Positions 8,923 to 16,574 of a DNA stretch of 64,000 nucleotides are shown piece after piece (position 1 is the stretch's first letter; every line of letters starts with the position of its first letter). Source of the stretch: Planctomycetota bacterium (lineage in GTDB: Bacteria > Planctomycetota > UBA1135 > GCA-002686595); the NCBI GenBank assembly GCA_029259635.1, contig JAJDEU010000056.1:124001-188000 (forward strand), read 5' to 3'. The position numbers and the translations under genes were made by a program. Under the pieces are notes generated by a model. That model made no database searches and was not told the origin of the DNA. It worked only from the letters and a program-made list of their open reading frames with translations.

Positions 8923-9573
8923 ATGGAGCGCACGCTCGAGCCGGAGTTGATGGACACTGAGGAGGAGGCCTCCTCCTATGACGCGATGGATAACTCGGCG
9001 TCCAACAAATCGGTCGTCGATTTATTGGTCGAGCTGGGCGCACATGGGCACATGCTCGACATCGGAACGGGACCGGGCCACATTCCGCTCATGGTCTGCG
9101 AGCGCATCTCCGACTGCCGCGTCGTCGGAATCGACTTAGCGGAGACGATGCTCGCCTACGCCGAGCGACATCGCGCAGCGAGCCCCCACAAGGATCGCAT
9201 CGAATTTCGTCTCGCCGACGCCAAGCGCCTCGATTTCAATGACGCCTCTTTCGATACGGTTTTCTCCAACACAATCCTCCATCACATCCCGGATCCGCGA
9301 AGCTTCCTCTCCGAAGCTCGCCGCGTCCTCAAGCCCGGCGGCGTGCTGCTCGTTCGCGATCTCTTCCGGCCGGAGACTCCCGAGCGCGCGCTCGAACTCG
9401 TCGCGCTTCACGTCGCGGATGGAACCCCCGATCAAAAGGAGCTCTTCCGCGCCAGCTTGCACGCGGCCTTCACGCTCGAAGAGCTGAGAGCTCTCGCCGA
9501 CGAAGTCGGACTCGCCGATGCCGCCATTACCGCGGACTCCGATCGTCACGTCTCGATCCGGCTACAGGCCTAA
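8923..9573 (+). CDS. Class I SAM-dependent methyltransferase
   Basis: A 216-residue single-domain methyltransferase. Motif I is DIGTGPGHIPL, motif II ends in VVGIDLAETML, and motif IV is FDTVFSNTILHH, followed by RVLKPGGVLLVRDL. It starts 15 bases after metH, so it very likely shares the methionine-cycle operon and consumes the SAM made from the MetH product. The substrate cannot be read from the sequence. The family resembles small-molecule and quinone-type methyltransferases (Methyltransf_11/25 fold). It converges on the ABC permease gene on the other strand, with only 23 bases between. Confidence 0.85.
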   Translation: MERTLEPELMDTEEEASSYDAMDNSASNKSVVDLLVELGAHGHMLDIGTGPGHIPLMVCERISDCRVVGIDLAETMLAYAERHRAASPHKDRIEFRLADAKRLDFNDASFDTVFSNTILHHIPDPRSFLSEARRVLKPGGVLLVRDLFRPETPERALELVALHVADGTPDQKELFRASLHAAFTLEELRALADEVGLADAAITADSDRHVSIRLQA

Positions 9574-9596
9574 TCGAGCGCGAAATTCTGCGAGAC

Positions 9597-10778
9597 TCAG
9601 GCCAAGAGCACTTCGCGCAAAAGCTCGGCGAGGAATTGACTGAGCGCGAAGGAGAGCGCGAGCCCTCCGAAGATCAGGATCGCGAACTCCGATCCGATCA
9701 CGCCCGCGATCACTCCGTTCGAACAACCGATCTTGGTCAGTGTATCGATCTCCTTGCGCCGAACACGCAGGGAGAGCGTGAGCACTACGAGGAGGAACAA
9801 GCCGGTGGAGATGCTCACCAGCAGCGAGTTCGCATCGAAGAAGCGCTTCGCTCGAAAGACAAGCCCGAGCAGCTCGTCGACGACCGCTTCGGGATTCAGC
9901 AACTGCAACTCCAGAGACAACCGATAGCGCCCCTTCATCAACGTGCTCGAGCGCGCGTCGCGTGGAAAGAGCAGCAACGCACTGACCGGATAATCTTGGC
10001 GTTCGCCGTGAAAGTGAAAGCGAGCTCGGTTCGCCGGCGTGAACGAAGTGAACTCGTAGGTGCTCGCGCCGAGAACGACCGGCTCGCCCGGCTGTCGTTC
10101 GAGCTCACCTTCGTCCTCAGTCTGCCCACCCGCATCTTCACCGGGATCGACATGTCCGTGCCCAATCCCAAGTCCTATCCAAGAGGTCTTCAGATCCACG
10201 AAAACGGCGCGATCGTCTGGAGTATCGACTCGCTCAAGCACGCCGACGACCTGAAGCTCGAGCGGCGATCGCAAGCTCAAGTCGTAGAGGCTCCCATCAT
10301 CCGTCAGCAACGAATCGCCGACATCCAGCTCGAGTTGCTTCGCGACATCGACACCAATCACGGCCTCACCCAAGAGGAGCGGAAGCTCCCCACGTCGCGC
10401 AACCAGCTCTCGAACCTCGAAATAATCGGGAGTGGTCCCGACCAGAGGAAACTCTCTCGCAGTCTGCCCAAGCGCGACCGGAACCACTGCCGCGAATCCC
10501 GTCTCGGTTAGTTCGTCCGCTTCGCGCATCGAGAGCTCACGAGGCATTCGACCCGCGAAGTAGAGCGAGCTCAGCACGAGGTCATAGCGACTTCCGACCG
10601 CTCCGGCCACGAGTGGAGTCGACCGACTCCGGCGAACCAGGCTCTCTGAGTATTCTCCGACCAAGCCCGTCACCGAAATCGGAAGCAGGAACGCTAGTGC
10701 AACGCAAATCACCAAGAGAACACTCCTTGTTCGGTGAAAAGCGATGTATCGCCAAGCCAAGAGCACGCTGTTCTTCAC
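9597..10778 (-). CDS. ABC transporter permease of the FtsX/MacB type
   Basis: The protein has the FtsX-family layout. One N-terminal membrane segment (residues 18-38, SVLLVICVALAFLLPISVTG) is followed by a large extracytoplasmic region to about residue 300 and then further hydrophobic segments (LLVSISTGLFLLVVLTLSL, GVIAGVIGSEFAILIFGG). The extracytoplasmic part contains an Asp/Glu/His-rich stretch (GHGHVDPGEDAGG) not usual in the family. The GTG start overlaps the TGA of the ATPase gene (GTGA), showing coupled translation. FtsX/MacB-like pairs act as mechanotransmission ABC systems in lipoprotein sorting, peptide export or cell-wall hydrolase control; the substrate here is unknown. It lacks the four-TM plus MacB_PCD length of MacB itself. 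Confidence 0.8.
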   Translation of the reverse strand: MKNSVLLAWRYIAFHRTRSVLLVICVALAFLLPISVTGLVGEYSESLVRRSRSTPLVAGAVGSRYDLVLSSLYFAGRMPRELSMREADELTETGFAAVVPVALGQTAREFPLVGTTPDYFEVRELVARRGELPLLLGEAVIGVDVAKQLELDVGDSLLTDDGSLYDLSLRSPLELQVVGVLERVDTPDDRAVFVDLKTSWIGLGIGHGHVDPGEDAGGQTEDEGELERQPGEPVVLGASTYEFTSFTPANRARFHFHGERQDYPVSALLLFPRDARSSTLMKGRYRLSLELQLLNPEAVVDELLGLVFRAKRFFDANSLLVSISTGLFLLVVLTLSLRVRRKEIDTLTKIGCSNGVIAGVIGSEFAILIFGGLALSFALSQFLAELLREVLLA

Positions 10779-11455
10779 GCCCCTTGCCCCGCGAGCTCTC
10801 CCAAGTCGATCACTCGATCGACGGAACTCAAAATAGAGGGATCGTGCGTCACCATCAGGAGCGTCGCACCTCCAGCGCGGACTTCTGAAGAGAGCAGCTC
10901 CACGATTCGTTTCGAAGTCTCGGGATCCAAGTTCCCGGTCGGCTCATCGGCAATCACCAGTGCGGGCGAAGTGACGAGAGCGCGACAAATGGCGACGCGC
11001 TGTCGTTCGCCCATCGAGAGTTCACTCGGGTGGCGATGCAAGAGCTTCTCGATTCCGGCAGAGACCGCGAGCTCGCGCATGCGGCCCTCGACGGCATCGT
11101 TCAGGACAAGCGCGCTACACATGAGAAAGGGCAGGAGAATGTTCTCACGCACGTTGAGATGATCGAGCAGCTCGAATTCCTGGAACACGAATCCGATCTC
11201 TCGAATTCGAAATGCGCGCCGGCCTTTCTCTCCGAGTTCATCGAGCCGGACGCCTCCCACTTCAACCGTTCCCTCATGGGGCGCGAGAATGCCCGAGACC
11301 AGCGAGAGCATCGTGCTCTTTCCGATTCCGCTCTCGCCGATACAAGCCACGAGCTCTCCCGGCTGGACTTGCAGATCGGGAATGCGGAGTTCGAACTCCC
11401 CCCCTTCGTACCGAAACCGAAGTCCCCGAACGAGCACGCGGCCTCGCAAATGCAT
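10775..11455 (-). CDS. ABC transporter ATPase (LolD/MacB-type)
   Basis: A 226-residue nucleotide-binding subunit. Walker A is GESGIGKST, the Q-loop is GFVFQEFELL, the signature is LSMGERQRVAICRAL (the second Gly of LSGGQ replaced by Met), Walker B is ALVIADEPTGNLD, and the H-loop is LLMVTHD. The DEPTGNLD box and the length are typical of the LolD/FtsE/MacB group, in agreement with the FtsX-like permease translated from the overlapping next gene. I take ATG 11455; a TTG lies one codon upstream. No periplasmic adaptor gene is adjacent. Confidence 0.93.
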   Translation of the reverse strand: MHLRGRVLVRGLRFRYEGGEFELRIPDLQVQPGELVACIGESGIGKSTMLSLVSGILAPHEGTVEVGGVRLDELGEKGRRAFRIREIGFVFQEFELLDHLNVRENILLPFLMCSALVLNDAVEGRMRELAVSAGIEKLLHRHPSELSMGERQRVAICRALVTSPALVIADEPTGNLDPETSKRIVELLSSEVRAGGATLLMVTHDPSILSSVDRVIDLGELAGQGA

Positions 11456-11601
11456 CAATCTACGAGCGGCCCACAGCGCAAAGATAAAGCTTCAACATCA
11501 AGAGAGACTCGACAAGGACTCGTGCTTCGAACGAACCGTTCCAATCAAGAGAGCGAAGGTCGGTCGAATTCCATACAAGAGCTGGACGCTTCCATTGATT
11601 C

Positions 11602-13296
11602 CTAGAGGTCTTTCCGCACGAAGTTCAACCAATTCTCCTCGAACTCATCGAGATCGATTTGCCCCCACGACGCCTCCATCGCGTCCGCCCAGATCTGTTC
11701 CTTCACTCCGCCCCCCAGATCATCGGATGTGATATTGAGCTCGTCCTCCGTCAGCTCGCGACCGTCGAATTTCGCCTCCGTCTCACGCTCCTCAAGAATC
11801 GCGGCGTAAGCCTCCCGGAAACCACGCTGCAGGGTCGTCACGTAGTTAGGAATGATATCGGCGTATTCCTTCTTCCACAGCTTGCGCGAAACATCGCCCA
11901 GTGAGCCACGTCGAAGCATGTAGATCACGGACCATGACTGTGCATAGCAGGACACGCCGGACGGGCCCTGGTTCTGCCATTGACCATGACTAAAGTTGAG
12001 GTGGCGCTTGAGCGGAACCTGCTCGTCGCGCTGGACCATTCCTTTGATGACACTCAACCGATTCAAACCGCCCGGCATCTTGGGAGTGATCTTCGCCCTT
12101 CCGCGAGTAAACTTCGCGCCGCCGTAATAGTCCCCATGCCCTTCGTCAAACCATCGGTGCGCCTCCGATCGGTCGAACAGGTAGTGACAGTACTGGTGAA
12201 AAGCCTCGTGACTCATCACAGCGTAAGTCGCGTTCCGGTCGGTTGCGCGAAAATCGAAGAGCACGAGCTCGGCAGTCCGTGGGCTGAACCAGCCGGCCGT
12301 TCCGCCCGAGGTACCGCCGTAACTGTGAAACTCTTCCGCCGTGCTGCAAATCCGCACCACAGAGACATCGGTTATCGGATTCGGCGGCGGGAAGTCTTCC
12401 TCGTACAAATCGCGCGACATTTCCAGACGCTCAATAACCTCGTTGATGAACTTCGAGTTGTCCGACGAAGTCTTGATTAAGAACCGTTCGGACGGGGTGG
12501 GGATCACCCTCCAACCGGGAGTTCGCGTGGTTAGCTCTTCGTGATAGGCGATAATATCCTCGTACGTTCCGCCTTCTTCGTACTCGAGCGTGCGCTCCCG
12601 TTCAATCGCCTCAAAGCTCTTCGCGCTCGACTTAAAGATGCGCCTCCACTTCTTCGCATCTTTCTCCGCAACGGTATACACCATGACAACTTTCGCGTCT
12701 TCGAGTTCGAACTCGTACACGTCGATTAAGTACTTGAAGTAATTGCCATCTGCAATCCACGAGCGGTGCCGCCCCACCAGCTTATTTCTCGCCTTGAGCT
12801 CCTCATCTTTGTCGGGGTTCTCGAAGTCGAGGCCCCGCGCCCCGCCGACCGTGACGGCGAGGATGTACTGAATCCCCATTCGACTAAGAGCGGCCTTGTA
12901 CATGGCCTCCAACTCCTTCCGCTCTTCGCTCTTCTCATCCCCTCCTTCCCCTGCCTCTTCGTCAGTCGTCTCGTCGGATCCCGGAGCGACTTCGAGCTCT
13001 TCCGGCAGTTTGGGATACTCCAGGCGCATCACCTTCAAGTCGGGCTTCCATTGGAAAGTCCTCCCGTCGACCGTCATGATCCGGTTGTCCCCATCCATCT
13101 GAACGGTCAGACCTCGCTCGCGCGCGTCCGCTTGCGGCGGGACAACTACCCAATCATCCGGAGCCTTGAAGCGATAGCCGTTGTGCGGGTCTTCGTAATG
13201 CTTCTTGGAGAGCCGCTGAGCGCTCGGCACACCGGAACACACCGACAGAACGACGAGGAATAGAGCGAACAATCGGAAGGCGCTGAGTTCTTTCAT
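11602..13296 (-). CDS. Secreted DUF1570-like zinc metallopeptidase candidate
   Basis: A 564-residue protein with a signal peptide (FRLFALFLVVLSVCSGVPSA), an acidic low-complexity linker around residues 125-140 and a C-terminal peptidase-like domain. The motif HEAFH gives His363, Glu364 and His367 of an HExxH zinc site. WFDEGHGDYYGG about 25 residues later supplies a likely third ligand, the gluzincin arrangement seen in the DUF1570 family common in planctomycetes. Peptidase activity is therefore plausible but not shown. ATG 13296 sits directly before the signal peptide; the longer frame begins with GTG at 13332. No operon partner is evident: the ABC genes downstream start after a 146-base gap. 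Confidence 0.75.
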   Translation of the reverse strand: MKELSAFRLFALFLVVLSVCSGVPSAQRLSKKHYEDPHNGYRFKAPDDWVVVPPQADARERGLTVQMDGDNRIMTVDGRTFQWKPDLKVMRLEYPKLPEELEVAPGSDETTDEEAGEGGDEKSEERKELEAMYKAALSRMGIQYILAVTVGGARGLDFENPDKDEELKARNKLVGRHRSWIADGNYFKYLIDVYEFELEDAKVVMVYTVAEKDAKKWRRIFKSSAKSFEAIERERTLEYEEGGTYEDIIAYHEELTTRTPGWRVIPTPSERFLIKTSSDNSKFINEVIERLEMSRDLYEEDFPPPNPITDVSVVRICSTAEEFHSYGGTSGGTAGWFSPRTAELVLFDFRATDRNATYAVMSHEAFHQYCHYLFDRSEAHRWFDEGHGDYYGGAKFTRGRAKITPKMPGGLNRLSVIKGMVQRDEQVPLKRHLNFSHGQWQNQGPSGVSCYAQSWSVIYMLRRGSLGDVSRKLWKKEYADIIPNYVTTLQRGFREAYAAILEERETEAKFDGRELTEDELNITSDDLGGGVKEQIWADAMEASWGQIDLDEFEENWLNFVRKDL

Positions 13297-13560
13297 GCGA
13301 GTCGCGGTCAGGTCTGAACGGGAGAGGTCCACGAAACTATTCTAGGAAGGTAGAGGCGATTTCGTAGTCATTCATCCGTCCCGTCGAAAGCGGGCGTGGC
13401 AAGAGCTGACGTGCCTAGTGCAATGAATCAGCGAAAACCTCTCTTAGAGCCCCAAGAGTCGCCACCTTTGGAGAATCGCCGCTGAACTCCCGCGCTTAGG
13501 TTTTTGTAAAACTGAATTCGTCGAGCCCGCAGCATGCGAGCTACGCCATCGCGAACAGCT
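13297..13560. other. Intergenic region upstream of the DUF1570-like gene
   Basis: About 260 bases between two minus-strand genes. It should hold the promoter of the peptidase gene and the end of the CRTAC gene transcript. I see no strong hairpin followed by a T-run and no ORF worth reporting. Confidence 0.4.
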
Positions 13561-15336
13561 CTATTCGCCGGTCCCGAATGCGCAGCGCCAGACTTTGCCC
13601 GTCGCCGCCGCCGGACCGAATCTCTCGCGCTGCCCCCCCGGCCACATCACTTCGACCGCGATCAGGCCCGACGGTGTTCCGCTTACGATCGCAGTCGTAC
13701 TGGCGCTCGCGAAGGATCGCGCCGAGTTCACTCCCCGAAGTAGTCGCCGACCATCGCTCAACTCAAGCCAAACGATTGCACCCAAGCCTCGGTGATTCGC
13801 CGAAGGACCGCGCAACTCGACCCGCGCCCAATCGTCCGTCGCGGGACGCACCTCAATTACCTGGGCGCCGGAATTGTTGTTGGTGACCACCAAGTCCAAG
13901 ACACCGTCGCCATTCAAATCCCCGAGCGCCGATCCGCGCGAGACGTCCGGGCCGATGACCCCCGGCCCGAGTAGCTGCTTATCGGCGAGCGCGAACTTTC
14001 CCCGATCGCCGAGGAACAACATATTGGGCTGCGCGAAGGTCCGTTCGGCGTGAATGAGCTCGACGTTGTCGAAGATGTGCCCATTGCACAAAAACAAATC
14101 TAAGTCGCCGTCCAGGTCGAAGTCATGAAACAAGGTCCCGAATCCTAAGAGCGTCCGGCAGGCCTCCGCCAATCCACACGCCGCTGTCTTGTCGCGGAAT
14201 CCGAAGCGTTGCTCGCTGGTATTCAGATAAGCCGTGTTGGTCTCATCCTCGAAGTTCGTGACAAACAGATCGAGGTCGCCGTCCCCGTCCATATCTCCGC
14301 TGTCCACGCCCATGCCGGACTCCGAGCGTCCATCACTATTGAACGCTACCCCGAGCACCTGCCCCTTCTCGATGAATCGGTTGCCGCCTTGGTTGTGAAA
14401 GAGAAGGTTCGGCGTGCCATCGTTCGCTACATACAGATCGGCCAGCCCGTCGAGATCGACATCCGTTACGACGACGCCGAGCCCCTTCCCAAGCGCGGCG
14501 CTGATTCCGGAAGAGCGAGTCTCGTCGGTGAGGGAGGCTCGGCCATCATTGACGAAGAATTGATCGGGATCCGCCGGAAAGATGTCCGGCGTCGGCGTCA
14601 TCCGAAAGCCTTTCGGCGCGGCCGGATTGAACTGCGCATTCAAGTGCGACGAAGGCGCGTAGCGCACGTAATTGACGATGTAGAGATCCAAGTCTCCGTC
14701 GCCCTCCGCATCAAAGAAGCCCGCGGAAGTACTCCATCGATCTTCGAAGCCAAGGCCCGAGGTTGCCGTCCAATCCTCAAAGCCATCGCCGCGGTTGCGA
14801 TAGAGCTTGTTAGCGCCCCAGTTCAGAACCAGGAGATCGTCGAGACCATCTCCATCGAGATCCCCCACGGCGCAACCGATTCCATAGCCCGAATCATTCG
14901 CTCCGCCTGCATCCGCTACCGACTCGAACTGCCCGTCGCCGCGCCCCCGAAACAACTCGTTCTCACCACCACTCCGATTCTCGACATCGCCGGGGAGCCG
15001 AACGGGACCCGACTGAACGAAGTAAGCATCGAGATCGCCGTCCCCTTCCATGTCGAAGAGCGCGACCCCGCCCCCGATCGTCTCGGTGATCTCTCGATTA
15101 CCGACGGATCCACTCGAGTGACGAAAGTCGATGCCGCTCGCCTCCGTCACATCGACCAGAAGCCGAGAGCCGTCTTCCGTCGGCCCCGCCGATAAGCCCT
15201 TCCTCGCAGTGCCGGGCGCGGGCTCTACCGAGTCGGAGCAAGCCGTGAACAAGAACGAGCACAAGCACAGCGGAAGAAGGCTTCCGCGCATCTCCGAGGA
15301 ACGGTTCGCAAGCTCCATCCACTCGACCCTAAACAT
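13561..15336 (-). CDS. CRTAC-type FG-GAP/VCBS repeat lipoprotein with ASPIC/UnbV C-terminus
   Basis: A lipoprotein signal (LCLCSFLFTAC) precedes a beta-propeller built from Asp-rich FG-GAP/VCBS repeats. I count seven calcium-binding-like loops, for example DMEGDGDLDAYFV, DLDGDGLDDLLVL, DAEGDGDLDLYIV, DMDGDGDLDLFVT and DLNGDGVLDLVVT. The last 90 residues form the ASPIC/UnbV module (NHRGLGAIVWLELSDGRRLLR, VEVMWPGGQRERF). Proteins of this build are secreted or surface-bound and usually occur beside TPR genes in planctomycetes and relatives; their exact role is unknown. The TPR gene ends 12 bases upstream, so the two are co-transcribed. Starts at 15336, 15318 or 15291 are possible; 15291 sits closest to the lipobox. 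Confidence 0.9.
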   Translation of the reverse strand: MFRVEWMELANRSSEMRGSLLPLCLCSFLFTACSDSVEPAPGTARKGLSAGPTEDGSRLLVDVTEASGIDFRHSSGSVGNREITETIGGGVALFDMEGDGDLDAYFVQSGPVRLPGDVENRSGGENELFRGRGDGQFESVADAGGANDSGYGIGCAVGDLDGDGLDDLLVLNWGANKLYRNRGDGFEDWTATSGLGFEDRWSTSAGFFDAEGDGDLDLYIVNYVRYAPSSHLNAQFNPAAPKGFRMTPTPDIFPADPDQFFVNDGRASLTDETRSSGISAALGKGLGVVVTDVDLDGLADLYVANDGTPNLLFHNQGGNRFIEKGQVLGVAFNSDGRSESGMGVDSGDMDGDGDLDLFVTNFEDETNTAYLNTSEQRFGFRDKTAACGLAEACRTLLGFGTLFHDFDLDGDLDLFLCNGHIFDNVELIHAERTFAQPNMLFLGDRGKFALADKQLLGPGVIGPDVSRGSALGDLNGDGVLDLVVTNNNSGAQVIEVRPATDDWARVELRGPSANHRGLGAIVWLELSDGRRLLRGVNSARSFASASTTAIVSGTPSGLIAVEVMWPGGQRERFGPAAATGKVWRCAFGTGE

Positions 15337-15348
15337 GTGTGGTGACCA

Positions 15349-16425
15349 TTACTCTTCCAGACTCTTGAGCTCGGCCAACCGCTCTTCGAGCCGGATGAGG
15401 TCGGGGTGATCCGGTCGGGCTTCGCGCAACGCGAGCAAAGCGGACTCGGCTTCTTCAAATCGTTTCAATTCAACCAAACAACGAGAGCGTCCGAGCATGG
15501 CGTTCTCCCCTTCGGCCGGAGTGGGATTCGACGCCAAGACCTTATCGAACTCAGGAAGAGCTTCGACCACGCGCCCTTTCCCGAGGAAGTAGATGCCGAG
15601 CGTAATGCTCCGGCGAGCGTTCGTAACCGAATCTTTTAGGTAGCCCAGGTCTTCAAGGACGCGAAGCCGTTCATGCTGAAATTCAAACTCTCGAGCCTGC
15701 TCCTCGTGCCCGAGTTCACGGGCGATGCGGGCCAACCGAAAGAGCGTCGCGTCATCATCGGGCCGAACACGATTCGCGTCGAGTAAGTGCGCGTAGGCCT
15801 CGTTCGCAAGCCCCTCATCCTCGAGATGCGAGGCCAGCTCCACCCGGGCATCCGCCGCGTTCGGGTCGAGCTGAATCGCCTCCTCGAAGGCCGACTTTGC
15901 GCCAACAACGTCATCGCAGCGTCCTCGCGCAATCCCTAAATACTTGAAGGCGAGTGCGTCGGTCGGGTCGATGGACACCGCGTGCTCCAGCAACAGCGCG
16001 GCAGTTTCGAACTCGCCAAAACTGAGCCGATTCGCCCCAAGCCAACTCCAGGCGAGCCCCTTACTCGCATCCAGATCCAGGCTCTTGGCGAGAAAAGACA
16101 TGCCGCGCGTGGGCTCTCCGGCTTGCGTGTAGAGGATGCCGAGCGCGCAATAGATCCCCGGTGAAGGATCCTCCCGGAGAATGCCCAAGAGCTCGAGTTC
16201 ACGACCGACCAGCGCCGCGCGCACCTCCGACCCATCGCCGATTCCCTTCCAAGGTCCTGTCGGGATCGGTGCCGCTTCCAGGTACTCAGCAACCAGCGCC
16301 TCATGGGGCAAGAGCTCTTCCCGCTCGCCTGTTTCCCGCGGCACCGATTGGGCGCCCCCATCGCAGGACACCACCGCAGCGATCAGTACCGCGGCCCAGA
16401 GCCTGTGGTGAAACATGCGTTCCAT
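15349..16425 (-). CDS. TPR-repeat lipoprotein
   Basis: A 358-residue protein. The lipoprotein signal ends AAVLIAAVVSC. Several tetratricopeptide repeats follow, with the usual pattern of W/L, G, Y/L, A and P positions (GILYTQAGEPTRGMSFLAKS, ALAFKYLGIARGRCDDVVGA, ADARVELASHLEDEGLANEA, ALPEFDKVLASNPTPAEGEN). TPR solenoids bind other proteins. It lies immediately upstream of, and on the same strand as, the FG-GAP/ASPIC lipoprotein, a pairing that recurs in this group of bacteria, so the two probably form a cell-envelope complex. Confidence 0.88.
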   Translation of the reverse strand: MERMFHHRLWAAVLIAAVVSCDGGAQSVPRETGEREELLPHEALVAEYLEAAPIPTGPWKGIGDGSEVRAALVGRELELLGILREDPSPGIYCALGILYTQAGEPTRGMSFLAKSLDLDASKGLAWSWLGANRLSFGEFETAALLLEHAVSIDPTDALAFKYLGIARGRCDDVVGAKSAFEEAIQLDPNAADARVELASHLEDEGLANEAYAHLLDANRVRPDDDATLFRLARIARELGHEEQAREFEFQHERLRVLEDLGYLKDSVTNARRSITLGIYFLGKGRVVEALPEFDKVLASNPTPAEGENAMLGRSRCLVELKRFEEAESALLALREARPDHPDLIRLEERLAELKSLEE

Positions 16426-16574
16426 GTTACGGGATGATCGCCCCCGCGCAACGGCACATGTCCTTCCTCACCGTTCGCTCCAATCACTGCAATGCGAAAG
16501 GAATCAAGCCGCCCGTCGCGAAGGTGGTTCTCGAGCAAAACACCTTCACCACGGACGGCCCGCGGAACACGCTT

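Noticed and set aside
16520..16547. GAAGGTG/CACCTTC hairpin after the sigma-fusion gene
   Set aside because: A 14-base loop and no T-run in the direction of transcription; too weak to call a terminator.
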